Positions 20,001-31,000 of a DNA stretch of 64,000 bases are shown in pieces (within the stretch, counting starts at the first letter, position 1; each line of letters begins with the position of its first letter). The notes under the pieces are model-generated. The model made no database searches. It saw nothing but the letters and a program-made list of their open reading frames with translations, and was not told where the DNA came from. The position numbers were made by a program, and so were the translations under genes. This DNA is from Lewinellaceae bacterium (GTDB taxonomy: Bacteria > Bacteroidota > Bacteroidia > Chitinophagales > Saprospiraceae). The stretch covers positions 248,001 to 312,000 of the forward strand of contig JADJYW010000003.1 in the NCBI GenBank assembly GCA_016719605.1, written 5' to 3'.

Positions 20001-21845
20001 TGTTCAATCGGAATTACGGATGATTGTGGCGGGCTATCCTTATCGGATTGCGGAGATGGTCTTTTGGGTAAAACGCCCTGTGTTTTGGACTTTCTTGAGG
20101 CTTATGGTGTATTCAAAAACTACATCAAGTACAAACTGGGTTGGAGTGATCTGGTAGGGGCAATTCTTGATTGTGCGGAAATCGAAAAATTTTGCGACCT
20201 GATCCCCGCCGTCAATGCCTGCGACCCCAACGACATTATTGGCCCTCTGGGGCATGACACCACCACCCGGTGGGTAGCCAAACAGGACACCTTGCGCTAC
20301 ACCGTCAACTTCGAAAACGACAGTATGTTCGCTTCCGCCCCGGCCCAGCGTATCGTAATTCGCGTGCCCGTACATGCCAATCTTGCCCCCCTGAGCGTAC
20401 GCATCGGCCGTTTTGGCTTCGCCGGAATGACCTTCGAGGTGCCGGAAAACCTGCCAAATTACAGCACCGTGCTGGATGTCACGGCCGCACTCGGTGTTTT
20501 GGTTGAAGTCAGCGCCGGTTTGGATATCCTCAACAACGAAGTTTTTTGGGTCTTCCAGGCCATAGACCCCGTTACCGGCTTGCCACCGTACAGCCCGGAT
20601 GCGGGGCTGTTGCCCGTCAACGATCCCCTCGGCCGGGGGCTGGGATTTGTGACGTATTCGATCAAGCCGGGGCCAGGTACCGTCACCGGCGACACAGCCA
20701 CGGCACAGGCCACTATCGTGTTCGATATCAACGATCCGATCGGTACCAATACCTGGAAAAACACGATTGACGCGCTGCCACCCACCAGCATACTGGACGC
20801 GCTGCCCGGCGGCGTATTGCCGGGCGACAGCCTCGCTATTTCCTGGTCGGGCCAGGACGATCCCGGCGGCTCCGGCATACAATACTACGATTTGTATGCA
20901 GCGAAGGACAGCGGCGCATTTATCCGCATTGCTGAAAAAATTGCCGCTACGACATACAAATTCTTGGGAATACCGGGCTCTGCGTATTCATTTTATACGC
21001 TGGCAACCGACTTCGTCGGAAACATCGAAGATGCTAAACTGGATGGAGAACAGACTGTTTTTTTCGAATTTGACCAGATAAAAGTCGCCGCCAAGATCTT
21101 TCTGCAAGGTCCTTATGTCGGCAGCATGCTACTCATGCACGACAGTCTGCGCGTCAAAGGGCTAATACCTCTTGCAGAACCATACACCGGCCTGACCAAC
21201 TTCGCGCACACCGGCGGTGGCGGCACGGAGCAAACGACCCCGTCGGTGCTTGCGGTCGCCGGCGCCGACGCCATTGTGGACTGGGTGTTTCTGGAATTAC
21301 GCTCGACCGACAATCCCGCACTTGTACTGGCAACGCGCTCGGCCCTGCTCCAGCGCGACGGCGATGTGGTGGACATTGACGGCGTCTCGTCGGTACGTTT
21401 TGACCCGGCGGTCAATGCGGACACATTTTATCTCGTGGTACGGCACCGCAACCACCTGGGCGTCCAACCGGGCGCAGCCAGACTTTATCCCAAAGGCGTC
21501 CTGATCGCCACCGATTTCACCACCACACCCCCCGAGGGTTTCTTCGCCTACAACGGCCTCAATCCCGCCCAAAAACTGGTTGGCGGAACCTTCACCCTCT
21601 GGGCAGCCAACGGCCGCGTAGACTACCAACTCAAGTACAACGGCAGCAACAACGACCGGACATCTATCCTGAGCGTAGTGGGATTGACCACGCCGAATGC
21701 TGTTGTCCCCGGCTACCTGCTTGCCGACTACAACCTCGACGGGCAGGTGAAATACAACGGCTCCGCCAACGACCGAAATGTGCTTTTGGGGAATGTGGGG
21801 ATCACGACGCCCTCGGCGGTGGTGCACGATCAGACGGGACATTAG
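17061..21845 (+). CDS. C-terminal half of the MAM-type giant (Gly-rich, Cys-rich, C-terminal module)
   Basis: About 1,590 codons without interruption. Parts: end of CARDB 6 and all of CARDB 7 (NLVITEVIAPDSAF); a pre-peptidase-C-like domain (VGDYDYYKFTVG, near 17680); an IPT/TIG-like domain (SVSPSQVGQG, near 17970); an unassigned 330-residue region with RVGRTAVWSYAFVNTGN and LTTWEPWRDYSWPIAIADGG; the Gly-rich tract 19240-19815; a Cys-rich segment (CLCKQAVAGGKC to CDLIPAVNAC); the domain starting CDPNDIIGPLGHD (20221); an FN3-like domain (DALPPTSILDALPGG); and the shared C-terminal module. The TTG at 17061 is not a believable start; this is the rest of the gene beginning at 10642. Confidence 0.8.
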   Translation: MHQSRTIAPDETYSDSARITIPAYANGFYYLLLRTDNTEAVYEHNGENNNIYGGPGTTVIFQVLPLELFAGNLVITEVIAPDSAFLGDPATIEFQIKNTGDTLVHGNVRNATYLSADMNFNGAVDRLQGLDNTVVALPGGASVLRSVTAPLLTDSAGNYHALARTNILASALENTLSDNLTFRGTPTFVDARPLTPDVPEVTALHVGDYDYYKFTVGTGQDVLVTLRNLDNAPNNGHLFVRRAQAPTAADYTFTDDAADGTRTVLLPNAPAGTYYVLAQVSPPFIGMPNSEILVRALPFSIVSVSPSQVGQGVVTTTITGAGFRDTTLVQLRQGGVVQATGTIVERLSSMKMDVRWDLSNVAVGVYDLVVVNPEGVAELVSGVTVEPAEAPSLRVVRNLPETMRVGRTAVWSYAFVNTGNLDIQIAEMFALLPSEIAISSLHKTANIKTLPELFDTTAIGSNPVEERDGWNRIMLMMKNVQPGEQGILSFEVSDFSRGFISTFVEAVPYTKTQFILKQAYLYEQQRQSVLQYGTVPEILEIASDPALWRQTMFLPFLANAFLDTTDFAGVDYLDGLFTFDPGSSPGIANYPDAVFGPGQTYLWEINLDAAQGGRAGADRGWDLVKMTGTLNITATSTDKFTIFILPKNACTDFADYLTTWEPWRDYSWPIAIADGGITGFDPNKFELVDSAFFNRNSPYGGHFQLELSGNGDTLSLHFVHRPLSACENGYPGGRGSCGYPGGRGGRGANCNVVGGPGGDGGPGGEGEDGNGGDGGDGGDGGDGGEDADGGNGGDGGDANGDGKKGGDGGDGGDGGADDGNGGTGGDGGDGNNGTGDNPGNDGGRGGKGGDGATNGDGGPAGDGGNAGDGGPEGGGSGTPGEGGVGGTGGSGGGSAGANGATGGSGTPGGGNSGGNPPAPPPLPDCRGDSPIDLRCLCKQAVAGGKCAFSAVDCGLGLAACTGTVYLGPISIPCWVYVGGKCSIGITDDCGGLSLSDCGDGLLGKTPCVLDFLEAYGVFKNYIKYKLGWSDLVGAILDCAEIEKFCDLIPAVNACDPNDIIGPLGHDTTTRWVAKQDTLRYTVNFENDSMFASAPAQRIVIRVPVHANLAPLSVRIGRFGFAGMTFEVPENLPNYSTVLDVTAALGVLVEVSAGLDILNNEVFWVFQAIDPVTGLPPYSPDAGLLPVNDPLGRGLGFVTYSIKPGPGTVTGDTATAQATIVFDINDPIGTNTWKNTIDALPPTSILDALPGGVLPGDSLAISWSGQDDPGGSGIQYYDLYAAKDSGAFIRIAEKIAATTYKFLGIPGSAYSFYTLATDFVGNIEDAKLDGEQTVFFEFDQIKVAAKIFLQGPYVGSMLLMHDSLRVKGLIPLAEPYTGLTNFAHTGGGGTEQTTPSVLAVAGADAIVDWVFLELRSTDNPALVLATRSALLQRDGDVVDIDGVSSVRFDPAVNADTFYLVVRHRNHLGVQPGAARLYPKGVLIATDFTTTPPEGFFAYNGLNPAQKLVGGTFTLWAANGRVDYQLKYNGSNNDRTSILSVVGLTTPNAVVPGYLLADYNLDGQVKYNGSANDRNVLLGNVGITTPSAVVHDQTGH
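19240..19815 (+). repeat. Gly-rich (GGx)n tract, Asp-rich type
   Basis: About 190 residues of GGDGG, GGNGG and GGPGG blocks, with Asp dominant at the variable place. It starts with Cys-containing GYPGGRGSCGYPGG and ends in a Pro cluster (PPAPPPLPDC). It could form a polyglycine-II type stalk. The nine-residue RTX pattern GGxGxDxUx is not present. On the other strand the tract gives a long proline-rich open frame that is not a gene. Confidence 0.9.
21099..21845 (+). repeat. Shared C-terminal module, copy 2
   Basis: LQGPYVGSMLLMHDSLR through DYNLDGQVKYNG to VVHDQTGH. From 21629 onward its DNA is virtually identical to copies 3 and 4, while the first two thirds differ at many positions. That points to conversion limited to the 3' end. 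Confidence 0.85.
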
Positions 21846-22096
21846 CGCCAGACGCCACCGTCGTATATGTTACCAAAATCCACCCTTTCAGACACATAGA
21901 CGGACTTTTAGCAAGTGCCTTAAAATTTAATTTTTAACAGATTCTATATTTTCAAAATATTTGCACCTTTGCAAGCCTTCTTTTCCGTGCGTGATGCGAA
22001 ACGCATTTGGCAAAAGAAACCCAATAATCGTATACGTTCAGCATAGCTCCAAGGCGCCGATACAATCCATGTTTGTTCACCCAAAAGTTTCATCTC
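21846..22096 (+). other. Non-coding gap with possible promoter
   Basis: About 250 bases, AT-rich between 21900 and 21970. The sequence CACCTTTG at 21964-21971 differs in one base from the Bacteroidota -7 consensus TAnnTTTG and lies 126 bases before the next start. No clear -33 box and no terminator hairpin were seen. Confidence 0.35.
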
Positions 22097-24718
22097 ATGA
22101 AAATTAAAATTTTACCCCTGCTGCTGTTCACCTCTTTCCTTTTGATGGCGAACAGCCTGTTTGCAATTTCCTATACCTGGAATGGCACTACCGGCAACTG
22201 GACAGACGTCACCCGCTGGGCGCCCAATGGAGTGCCGGGTATGGGTGATACGGTCACGATCAACAGCGGCACGGTGACGCTTGATATTGCCCCAACAATA
22301 ACGGTACTTGTTCTTGGAGGAAAAATTGTGGGTTCAAATGACTTGACTGTGACCGGTACGCTCACTACCAGTAATGGCGCAACGTTCGGAGACGGCACTG
22401 CCACCGGCACCGTGACGGTGGCGGGCGCAGCAACGCTAAATGGAACCACCGCGCTCATTGTGCGCAAAAAAACCCTGATACTCAACGGCGGCGGCACCCT
22501 GAATGGCTACATGAGTATCAACGAAGGAGGTCTCGTGCGCAATGCCGCCGGCCAAACGCTGACCAATACCACCAGTGCCGGATTTTACATGTTCAGCAGT
22601 TTTGCAGCCCCAGGAACCTTTGACAACCTCGGCGCTTTTGTGCGCAACGGAACGGGTGGTTTTAGCATTAACTCGTCCATTACCTTTCAAAACAGCGGCA
22701 CCGTGCAGGTGCTCAATGGTTTTCTCGACTTCGCAGGGACGCACACGGGCGGCGGCACGTCCGCCTATTCCATCGCCGGTGGCGCATACATCAATTTTTC
22801 CAGCGGCACCACCACCTTTACCGGCTCAACCTTCAGTGGAGCCGGTGAGATAAAACAAACAGGGGGCACCGTGGTGATAAATGCCGGCACCACGGTTGAT
22901 ACCGGCATGGTGACCAGCCTCACCGGCGGCACCTTCACCGACCATGTCGGACTGGCGCATACCACCATCACCATGTTCAACTACAACGGCACCGGTACGC
23001 CCACCATCAGCGGCAACCTGACCCTGTTGGGCACCATGAGCAGCCCGGGAAACCTGAACATTCCGGGCAACCTGACCTTGTCGGGCAAACTCGCCAACAC
23101 CGGCGATACCACCACTATTGGAGGTACGCTCACCACCAGTAATGGCGCAACTTTCGGAGACGGCACTGCCACCGGCACCGTGACGGTGGCGGGCGCAGCA
23201 ACGCTAAATGGAACCACCGCGCTCATTGTGCGCAAAAAAACCCTGATACTCAACGGTGGCGGCACCCTGAATGGCGTTGTGAGTATCAACGAGGGAGGCC
23301 TGGTGCGCAATGCCGCCGGCCAAACGCTGACCAATACCACCAGTGCCGGATTTTACATGTACAGCGGTTTTGCAGCCCCGGGTACCTTTGACAACCTCGG
23401 CACTTTTGTGCGCAACGGAACGGGTGGATATAGCATTAACTCGTCCATTACCTTTCAAAACAGCGGTACCGTGCAGGTGCTCAACGGTTTTCTCGACTTC
23501 GCAGGAACGCACACGGGCGGTGGCACGTCCGCCTATTCCATTGCCGGTGGCGCATACATCAATTTTTCCGGCGGCACCACCACCTTTACCGGCTCGACCT
23601 TCAGTGGAGCCGGCGAGATAAAACAAACAGGGGGCACCGTGGTGATAAATGCCGGTACCACGGTTGATACCGGCATGGTAACCAGCCTCACCGGCGGCAC
23701 CTTCACCGACCATGTCGGACTGGCGCATACCACCATCACCATGTTCAACTACAACGGCACCGGTACGCCCACCATCAGCGGCAACCTGACCCTGTTGGGC
23801 ACCATGAGCAGCCCGGGAAACCTGACCATTCCGGGCAATCTGACCTTGTCGGGCAAACTCGCCAACACCGGCGATACCACCACCATTGGAGGCACGCTTA
23901 CCACCAGTAATGGCGCAACTTTCGGAGACGGCACTGCCACCGGCACCGTGACGGTGGCGGGAGCAGCAACGCTAAATGGAACCATCGCGCTCATTGTGCG
24001 CAAAAAAACCCTGATACTCAACGGCGGCGGCACCCTGAATGGCTACATGAGTATCAACGAAGGAGGACTCGTGCGCAATGCCGCCGGCCAGACCCTGACC
24101 AATACCACCAGTGCCGGATTTTACATGTACAGCGGTTTTGCAGCCCCGGGTACCTTTGACAACCTCGGCACTTTTGTGCGCAACGGAACGGGTAGTTTTA
24201 GCATTAACTCGTCTATTACCTTTCAAAACAGCGGCACCGTGCAGGTGCTCAACGGTTTTCTCGACTTCGCAGGAACGCACACGGGCGGTGGCACGTCCGC
24301 CTATTCCATTGCCGGTGGCGCATACATCAATTTTTCCGGCGGCACAGCCACTTTTACCGGTTCGACCTTCAGTGGAGCCGGCGAGATAAAACAAACAGGG
24401 GGCACCGTGGTGATAAATGCCGGCACCACGGTTGATACCGGCATGGTGACCAGCCTCACCGGCGGCACCTTCACCGACCATGTCGGACTGGCGCATACCA
24501 CCATCACCATGTTCAACTACAACGGCACGGGTACGCCCACCATCAGCGGCAACCTGACCCTGCTGGGCACCATGAGCAGCCCGGGAAACCTGACCATTCC
24601 GGGCAACCTGACTTGTCGGGCAAAACTCGCCAACACCGGCGATACCACCACCATTGAGGCACGCTTACCACCAGTAATGGCGCAACTTTCGGAGACGGCA
24701 CTGCCACCGGCACCGTGA
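22097..24718 (+). CDS. Beta-helix repeat N-terminal segment of the giant
   Basis: Signal peptide, then SYTWNGTTGNWTDVTRWAPNGVPG, the typical opening of passenger-like beta-helix proteins, followed by three 256-residue repeats rich in G, T, N and S (LILNGGGTLNG, SGAGEIKQTGG, TFTDHVGLAHTT). Near 24612 one C is lost and one A gained about ten bases later, changing LTLSGKL to LTCRAKL. At 24656 a single-base loss ends the frame. Confidence 0.85.
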   Translation: MKIKILPLLLFTSFLLMANSLFAISYTWNGTTGNWTDVTRWAPNGVPGMGDTVTINSGTVTLDIAPTITVLVLGGKIVGSNDLTVTGTLTTSNGATFGDGTATGTVTVAGAATLNGTTALIVRKKTLILNGGGTLNGYMSINEGGLVRNAAGQTLTNTTSAGFYMFSSFAAPGTFDNLGAFVRNGTGGFSINSSITFQNSGTVQVLNGFLDFAGTHTGGGTSAYSIAGGAYINFSSGTTTFTGSTFSGAGEIKQTGGTVVINAGTTVDTGMVTSLTGGTFTDHVGLAHTTITMFNYNGTGTPTISGNLTLLGTMSSPGNLNIPGNLTLSGKLANTGDTTTIGGTLTTSNGATFGDGTATGTVTVAGAATLNGTTALIVRKKTLILNGGGTLNGVVSINEGGLVRNAAGQTLTNTTSAGFYMYSGFAAPGTFDNLGTFVRNGTGGYSINSSITFQNSGTVQVLNGFLDFAGTHTGGGTSAYSIAGGAYINFSGGTTTFTGSTFSGAGEIKQTGGTVVINAGTTVDTGMVTSLTGGTFTDHVGLAHTTITMFNYNGTGTPTISGNLTLLGTMSSPGNLTIPGNLTLSGKLANTGDTTTIGGTLTTSNGATFGDGTATGTVTVAGAATLNGTIALIVRKKTLILNGGGTLNGYMSINEGGLVRNAAGQTLTNTTSAGFYMYSGFAAPGTFDNLGTFVRNGTGSFSINSSITFQNSGTVQVLNGFLDFAGTHTGGGTSAYSIAGGAYINFSGGTATFTGSTFSGAGEIKQTGGTVVINAGTTVDTGMVTSLTGGTFTDHVGLAHTTITMFNYNGTGTPTISGNLTLLGTMSSPGNLTIPGNLTCRAKLANTGDTTTIEARLPPVMAQLSETALPPAP

Positions 24719-25035
24719 CGGTGGCGGGAGCAGCAACGCTGAATGGAACCACCGCGCTCGTTGTGCGCAAAAAAACCTTGATACTCAACGGTGGCGGCAC
24801 CCTGAATGGTTATATGAGTATCAACGAGGGTGGTCTGGTGCGCAATGCCGCCGGCCAGACCCTGACCAATACCACCAGTGCCGGATTTTACATGTACAGC
24901 GGTTTTACAGCCCCGGGTACCTTTAACAACCTCGGCACTTTTGTGCGCAACGGAACGGGTGGTTTTAGCATTAACTCGTCTATTACCTTTCAAAACAGCG
25001 GCACCGTGCAGGTGCTCAACGGCACTTTGGACTTT
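22355..25035 (+). repeat. 768-bp tandem beta-helix repeats (three full, one partial)
   Basis: Unit starts, taken at GGTACG/GGCACG, are 22355, 23123, 23891 and 24658. Spacings are 768, 768 and 767; the 767 marks the single-base loss that breaks the frame. The fourth unit keeps about 370 bases and then diverges at LNGTLDFQG. Unit-to-unit differences are few and mostly silent. Confidence 0.95.
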
Positions 25036-28000
25036 CAAGGAACGCGGACTTTTGGCACGCCGGGTACATTTTCAACAGCGAGCGGCACCACGCTTACCTA
25101 CAGCGGGAACACCACCCTGACCGGGACTACCGTCGCGGGAAACGGAACGTTAAATCTGCCGTCCGCCTTCACCAATACCGGTGTCTTCGCTCCGGGTCTT
25201 TCCGGTACCGGCATATTGACGGCGAACCGCGCCACAGGTGTACCGGTACATGATCTGCACATTGACGTACAAAGTAATGCCGGGGCAGGCGCCGGCCATG
25301 ACCAACTGCAAACGCCTCATGCAGTCACGATTGACGGCGCGCTCCAGGTCGCACTGCTCAATAATTTTGTGCCTGCCAACGGCAGCACCTACACCATCAT
25401 GACGTTCGCCGGCCGCAGTGGAGCCTTTACCTCCGTTAGTCCTGCCAGTTGGACGGTGAGCTACGATGCCACCAGTGCGTACATCACCTTCGATCCCACT
25501 GTCGAATTCTGCAACGGCCTCGATGACGACAACGACGGGTTTATTGACGAAGGCGTGCTGCTCTCGTTCTACGCCGATACGGATGCCGATGGTTTTGGCG
25601 ACCTGGCCGTGTCTACGCAAGCTTGCACGGCGCCTATGGGCTATGTCGGCGACAGCACCGATTGCGACGACAATGTCGCCGCCCTGAATCCTGCCACCGT
25701 GTGGCGCCTGGATGCCGATAATGACGGCTACTACACGGGCGCCTCCATCATCCAGTGCGACAGCCCGGGAGCCGGTTACCGGCACTCCGGACTGAACGGA
25801 GGAGGCGACTGCAACGACGGTGACGCCGCTATCCACCCCGGAGCCACCGATATTTGCAACGGCATCGACGATAACTGCGACGGTGTGGTAGACAACACCG
25901 CACCGCCGGCCAGTATAGCGCCCCACAACCCATCTGTTTGTACGGGCGCTGGCGCCACACTCACGGCTTCCGGCGGTACGACTTATTTGTGGAACACCGG
26001 TGCGACAACGGCTGCCATTTCCGTCAGTCCGGCCGTCGCAACGACTTACACGGTGACCGTGACGGATGCCGCCACACAATGCAGTGCGACGGCCAGTTCG
26101 ACCGTAACTGTCCTGCCCATTCCGAATGCAGGACTGCCACCGACCGCTGCCTGGTGCGGTGGCTCGGCGGCGACCCTGACGGCCACCAATGGGTTCTCTT
26201 TTTACCAGTGGAGTACCGGCCAAAGCGGCGCAAATCTGAACTCAATTGTTGTAAATCCTGCAGGCTCGCAAACCTATTCGGTCACCGTAACGACCGCTGC
26301 CGGCTGCACCGGCACCGACACGATCGTGGTGGATGTTTCCCCGGCGGTCATGTTAGACGTCACGAGCAACTTTTCGGAAGTCTGTTTGGGCGGTTCCGCT
26401 ACGCTGACCGCGCAGGCTTCCGGCGGCTCGGGGTCGGTGGTCTACACCTGGAGCACCGGTGGGTCCGGCAGTCAACGTGTTGTTTTGCCGGCCACAACCA
26501 CCACATACTCCGTCACCGCAACCGATGCCGCAGGCTGCACAGCCACCGATATGGTCACGGTGACGGTGAATTACACCGCCTTCCTCAAGACTGTTTCGCC
26601 GGCCAACGCATGCCCGAACGCCGTGCGCACTATTTCCCTGACACCCACTTCAGGAACAGCGCCATTTACCTACCAATGGTCGGGCGGCCTTCCGCCGGAT
26701 GCCATGCAGACCGTTTCTCCGGCTGCCACTGCGTTATATTCCGTGACCGTGACTGATTCGAAGGCCTGCACTGCATCGCAGCAAATCTCGGTGCCGGTTT
26801 GGCAAAACAGTATGTCCGCAAGTCCGACAACGTCCGTTTGCCCGGGAACACCGGTTCAATTGTCGTTGACTACCGGCCTTGCTTCAGGGGCGTGGTCAAC
26901 CGGCGAAACCAGCCAAAGTATCACGGTCAGTACCCCGGTCACCGCAGTTTTTTCCGTCAACGGAATCGATTTGAACGGCTGTCCGGTGGCTTTGATGCGC
27001 ACCGTTCAGGTTTTAAGCGACCAGCCCATTGGCGCTTTTGGCAGCCGGGCACCCATTGACGGAACCATCAACGTGGTCCCGAATCCGGCGTATTTGACCT
27101 GGTCGCCCGTACCGCAAGCCGAGCGGTACGATGTTTTTGTGTGGAAAACGACTGACGCGCGGCCGGCCAACCCGACATCCGGCAACTTGCAGGCATTTAT
27201 GGCAAATGTCAATTTGCAATTTGCGACCCAGTATCGCTGGCAGCTCCGCGCCCGCAACGACTGCTCCACCATTTGGAGCGACACGCTTTCCTTCTTCACC
27301 GCCGAATTGCCCGATCTGATGGTGGCTAATTTAACCGCCCCTTCGGCGGCAAATTACAGCCAAACCATCGGCGTGTCGTGGGTCGTTGAAAACGTGGGTA
27401 ATGCCGGAACAGGCGTCAATGCCTGGACGGAAAAAGTCTGGCTTTCGGTAGACTCCCTTGTTTCCACAAATGATATTCTGATCGGCCTGTTTGTCAATAT
27501 CAACTACCTGAATCCGGGCGAATCGTACACCCAAACACGCAACGTGAACCTGCCTGCCGGCTATTTCGGCGTATTCAATCTGCTTGTTGAAACGGGCATT
27601 GGAATCCAGGAGGCGTTGGAAACCAATAACACCCGGCACACTCCGCTAACAATTGGCATCCCGTCACTGCCCGATTTGCAGGTCGAATCGGTCGCGGCGC
27701 CGACGGCGGCTTTCGGCGGCGACTATGTGAGCGTCACCTGGCAGATCAAAAACTACGGCGACCTTGATGTTGGGCGCGACTGGTACGATTACATTTATTT
27801 GTCGAACAGCAGTGTGTTTAGTGCCGGCAATGCGACCTATCTGGGTCGCCAACACGCCGGCGGCAGCGGGTTTATTTTGCACCCGGACAGCATGTATTCG
27901 CACACACAGACTGTTCAAATCCCCTATTCGGCCAGCGGGGAACTGTGGTTTCACATCGTGACCGATGCCTGGAACCAAAAGATCGAACTATTGGAGAACA

Positions 28001-31000
28001 ACAACGCAGGAGCTGTTGCGCAACCCATAGAGGTTTCGCTGCTGCCGCCACCGGATTTGCAACCAACCGCAATCAACATCCCGGCGACAGCCAGTTCCGG
28101 GCAGACCGTGTGGGTGGATTTTATTATCCAAAACAATGGTGCAAAAAACTATCCGAACCAGTACGCCTGGTTTGACAAGGTGTATATTTCTCAAAACCCG
28201 AATTTTGACAACACCGCCGTGCTCATGGGCACGGCGAACCATAGCGGAGGTATCCTCGCGGCCGGCTCCTACCAGGCTGCTGTTTCGTTCAAAATTCCGA
28301 ACGGCACGAGTGGCAACTACTATGTTTTTGTAAAAGCCGACGCCAACGAAAATGTTTTTGAATACATTTTTGAGAACAACAACCTGCTCGCCAGCAGCGG
28401 TACCATAGCCATTTCGTTAGCACCAACGCCGGACTTGGTTGTGTCCAGCGCAACACCTTCGACCAATACTATGACCGAGCAGCAGCCGTACTCGCTCGTT
28501 TGGAAAACCAAAAATATCGGTAATGCTGCGGTGACCGTGCTGTTCCGCGAGGCGGCATATTTGAGCCAAAACCCGGTCTGGGATGGTACGGGCAGCAGTG
28601 CGGTTTCGCTCGGCACATTCCAGCGGACGGGCGGCCTTGCAGCGGGCGATTCGACGACTTACACGATCAATTTCGTTTTACCAAATCTTGCCGCCGGCGG
28701 CACTTGGTATTTCTATGTAAAAACCGATTCCGATAACAAATTGTATGAACACGGCGGCGACTCGAACAACCTGATACGCAGTGATGCGGTGACGGTGACG
28801 GAGCAGTTTGCAGACCTCGAAGTACTTGCATTCAATGCCCCGGCAGGCGCGAACAGCGGCACGACGTTTTCGGCCAACTGGCAGGTACGCAACAGCGGAA
28901 ATGTAGTGACCGGCACGGGATACTGGATTGATTATGTGTGGCTTTCGACCGATGCCAGTACGGGCGGGAACGATTACCTGCTTGGCTACAAAGAGCGTTC
29001 CGGTGGCCTTTTGCCCGATAGCAGCTACAGCGTATCGCGTTCGTTCACTATTCCGAATGGATTGAGCGGCAGTTTTTATCTGCTGCTGGATGTGGCGTAT
29101 TCGAACAGTACCACCAACGACAACAATCCGGGTAACGACTTTGTAGCCTTGCCGTTCACCGTCGGCCTAACGCCTTCGCCCGATTTGGTGGTGACGAACC
29201 TGACGCTACCCTCACCGGTGGTGGCCGGACAGCAGTATTGGGCGCAATTTTCGGTGCAAAATAATGGTACAGGCATGGTGAGCGGGCAAACGGTCTCCGA
29301 CCGGATTTACCTGAGCAGTACCCCGTTGATTTCGAACGCGGACGACATCGGCTACACGTCAAAATCCCGGACGCTGGCCCCTGGCGCAATCTACACGGAC
29401 AGTGCCCTGGTGACCATTCCGGGCTACGCCAATGGTTTTTACTACCTGATTATGCGCACGGACAATACGAACAGTGTGTACGAATTCAATGGCGAAAACA
29501 ACAACGTATATATCGGAACGGTAGCCGGCGGCGGTGCACAACAGCCCATTCAGGCTTTGCCGCCCAATACCACGACCGGCAACCTGACAGTGACGGACGT
29601 TTCGGCCCCGGCTTCGGCTTTCCTTGGCGATTCGGTGACGATTGAATACGAGATTCGAAATACAGGCGACACCGCTGTTTCGGGTTTCGTTCGCGATATC
29701 GCCTATTTGTCGCAAGACAATGTGTTCGACGGCGCGACCGACCGCTTGCAGCAATTTATTAATTATTCCATCGCACTGAACGAGGGCGACTCACTGCACC
29801 GGATCATCAGGGCGCCGTTGCTGGCCTATGCCATTGGCGACCATTTTGCGATGGCCCGTTCCAATACGCGAGCGACGCTGGCCGAAAGCAACATAGATGA
29901 TAATCTCGGCATTTCGGCGGCTACTATTGATGTGGACGCACGCCTGCTCGCCCCGGATGTACCGGAAGATGTCGCACTGAACGTAGGCGATTGGGATTAT
30001 TACAAATTCACGGTCGGCGCCGATCTTGATGTATTGGTTACGCTGAAAAGCCTCCTGGGTGTGAACAACGGCCGGGTTTTTATTGGATTCAACCGCGTAC
30101 CAACCTCCGATGATTACGATTTTATTGACGACAATGCCAACGGCACGCGCACAGTAGTCATTCCGACTTGTGTCGCGGGGACCTATTTTGTGCTGGCTCA
30201 GGTAAAAGCGCCTTTTATTGATCAGCCGCAGTCGCAACTACTTGTCCGGGCGCTCCCGTTCAGCGTCGTGTCGGCCGCACCCGGCCATGTGGGGCAAGGC
30301 AAGGTAACGACGACCCTGACAGGCGCGGGATTTAGCGTTTCCGGGATGACGGTAGAGCTCCGAAAAAATGGCATGACGGTAGCTACGGGCATGCTTTCCA
30401 AGTTTTTTCACAGCATGAAAATCAATGTCTTCTGGGATTTGGCCAATGTGCCGGTTGGGGGCTATGATGTGGTGGCGGTAAAATCGGGGCAAGAGGCTGT
30501 ATTACTGAACGGGCTGGTAGTGGAGGCGGCGGCGCCATTGCGCCTGAGCATCATCAAGAATATACCCAGTCAAATGCGCGTCGGGCGAACGGGGAGTTGG
30601 TCTATCGGCTTCATCAATATGGGAAATATCGACATCCCGATAGCAGAGTGCATGCTCTACACTACCAGCAACATGGCTGTGACGCAACTGAACAAAACAC
30701 CGAACATCATCACGATGGATGAGTTTATTGACTCGACGGTGCTTGATGTTCCGGCGGTGGACGAGCGCGACGGCTTCTATCGGATTATGATGTTGATGAA
30801 AAACGTGCAGCCGGGCGAGCAGGGGCTGCTCAGTTTTTCGCTGAGCGGTTTTCCGGTGGGGCCTTTACCGCTAAGTGTGGAGGCATATCCGTACACGAAA
30901 GCACAATTCATTAAAAAACAGGCCTATATTTTTGAAAAGCAACGGCAGGCAATACTCGCAAGCGCAGATACCGCCGCTTTAGATCCGGCATTTCTCGCCT

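Larger units (their letters stand above)
10642..21845 (+). pseudogene. Giant MAM/CARDB/Gly-rich surface protein (about 11 kb, several frameshifts)
   Basis: The start is ATG 10642, with a hydrophobic segment (FFATLTGFFFCACSTLSGQ) acting as signal peptide or lipoprotein signal. Order of parts: MAM-like jelly-roll repeats (10756-13858); three or four PKD/Ig-like domains rich in WSTGAT and C-x-G-x-G motifs (to about 14730); an FN3-like domain; seven CARDB repeats (15015-17640); a pre-peptidase-C-like domain; an IPT/TIG-like domain; an unassigned region with NVQPGEQG; a Gly-rich tract; a Cys-rich segment; a CDPNDIIGP domain; an FN3-like domain; and the C-terminal module. Frame breaks: 11010-11125 (complex), about 15180 (T lost), about 15400 (G gained) and about 17055 (extra T in a T-run). 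From the Ig-like domains to the end it is a paralogue of the gene at 22097-34539. Probable role: very long cell-surface or matrix protein. That is inference. Confidence 0.7.
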
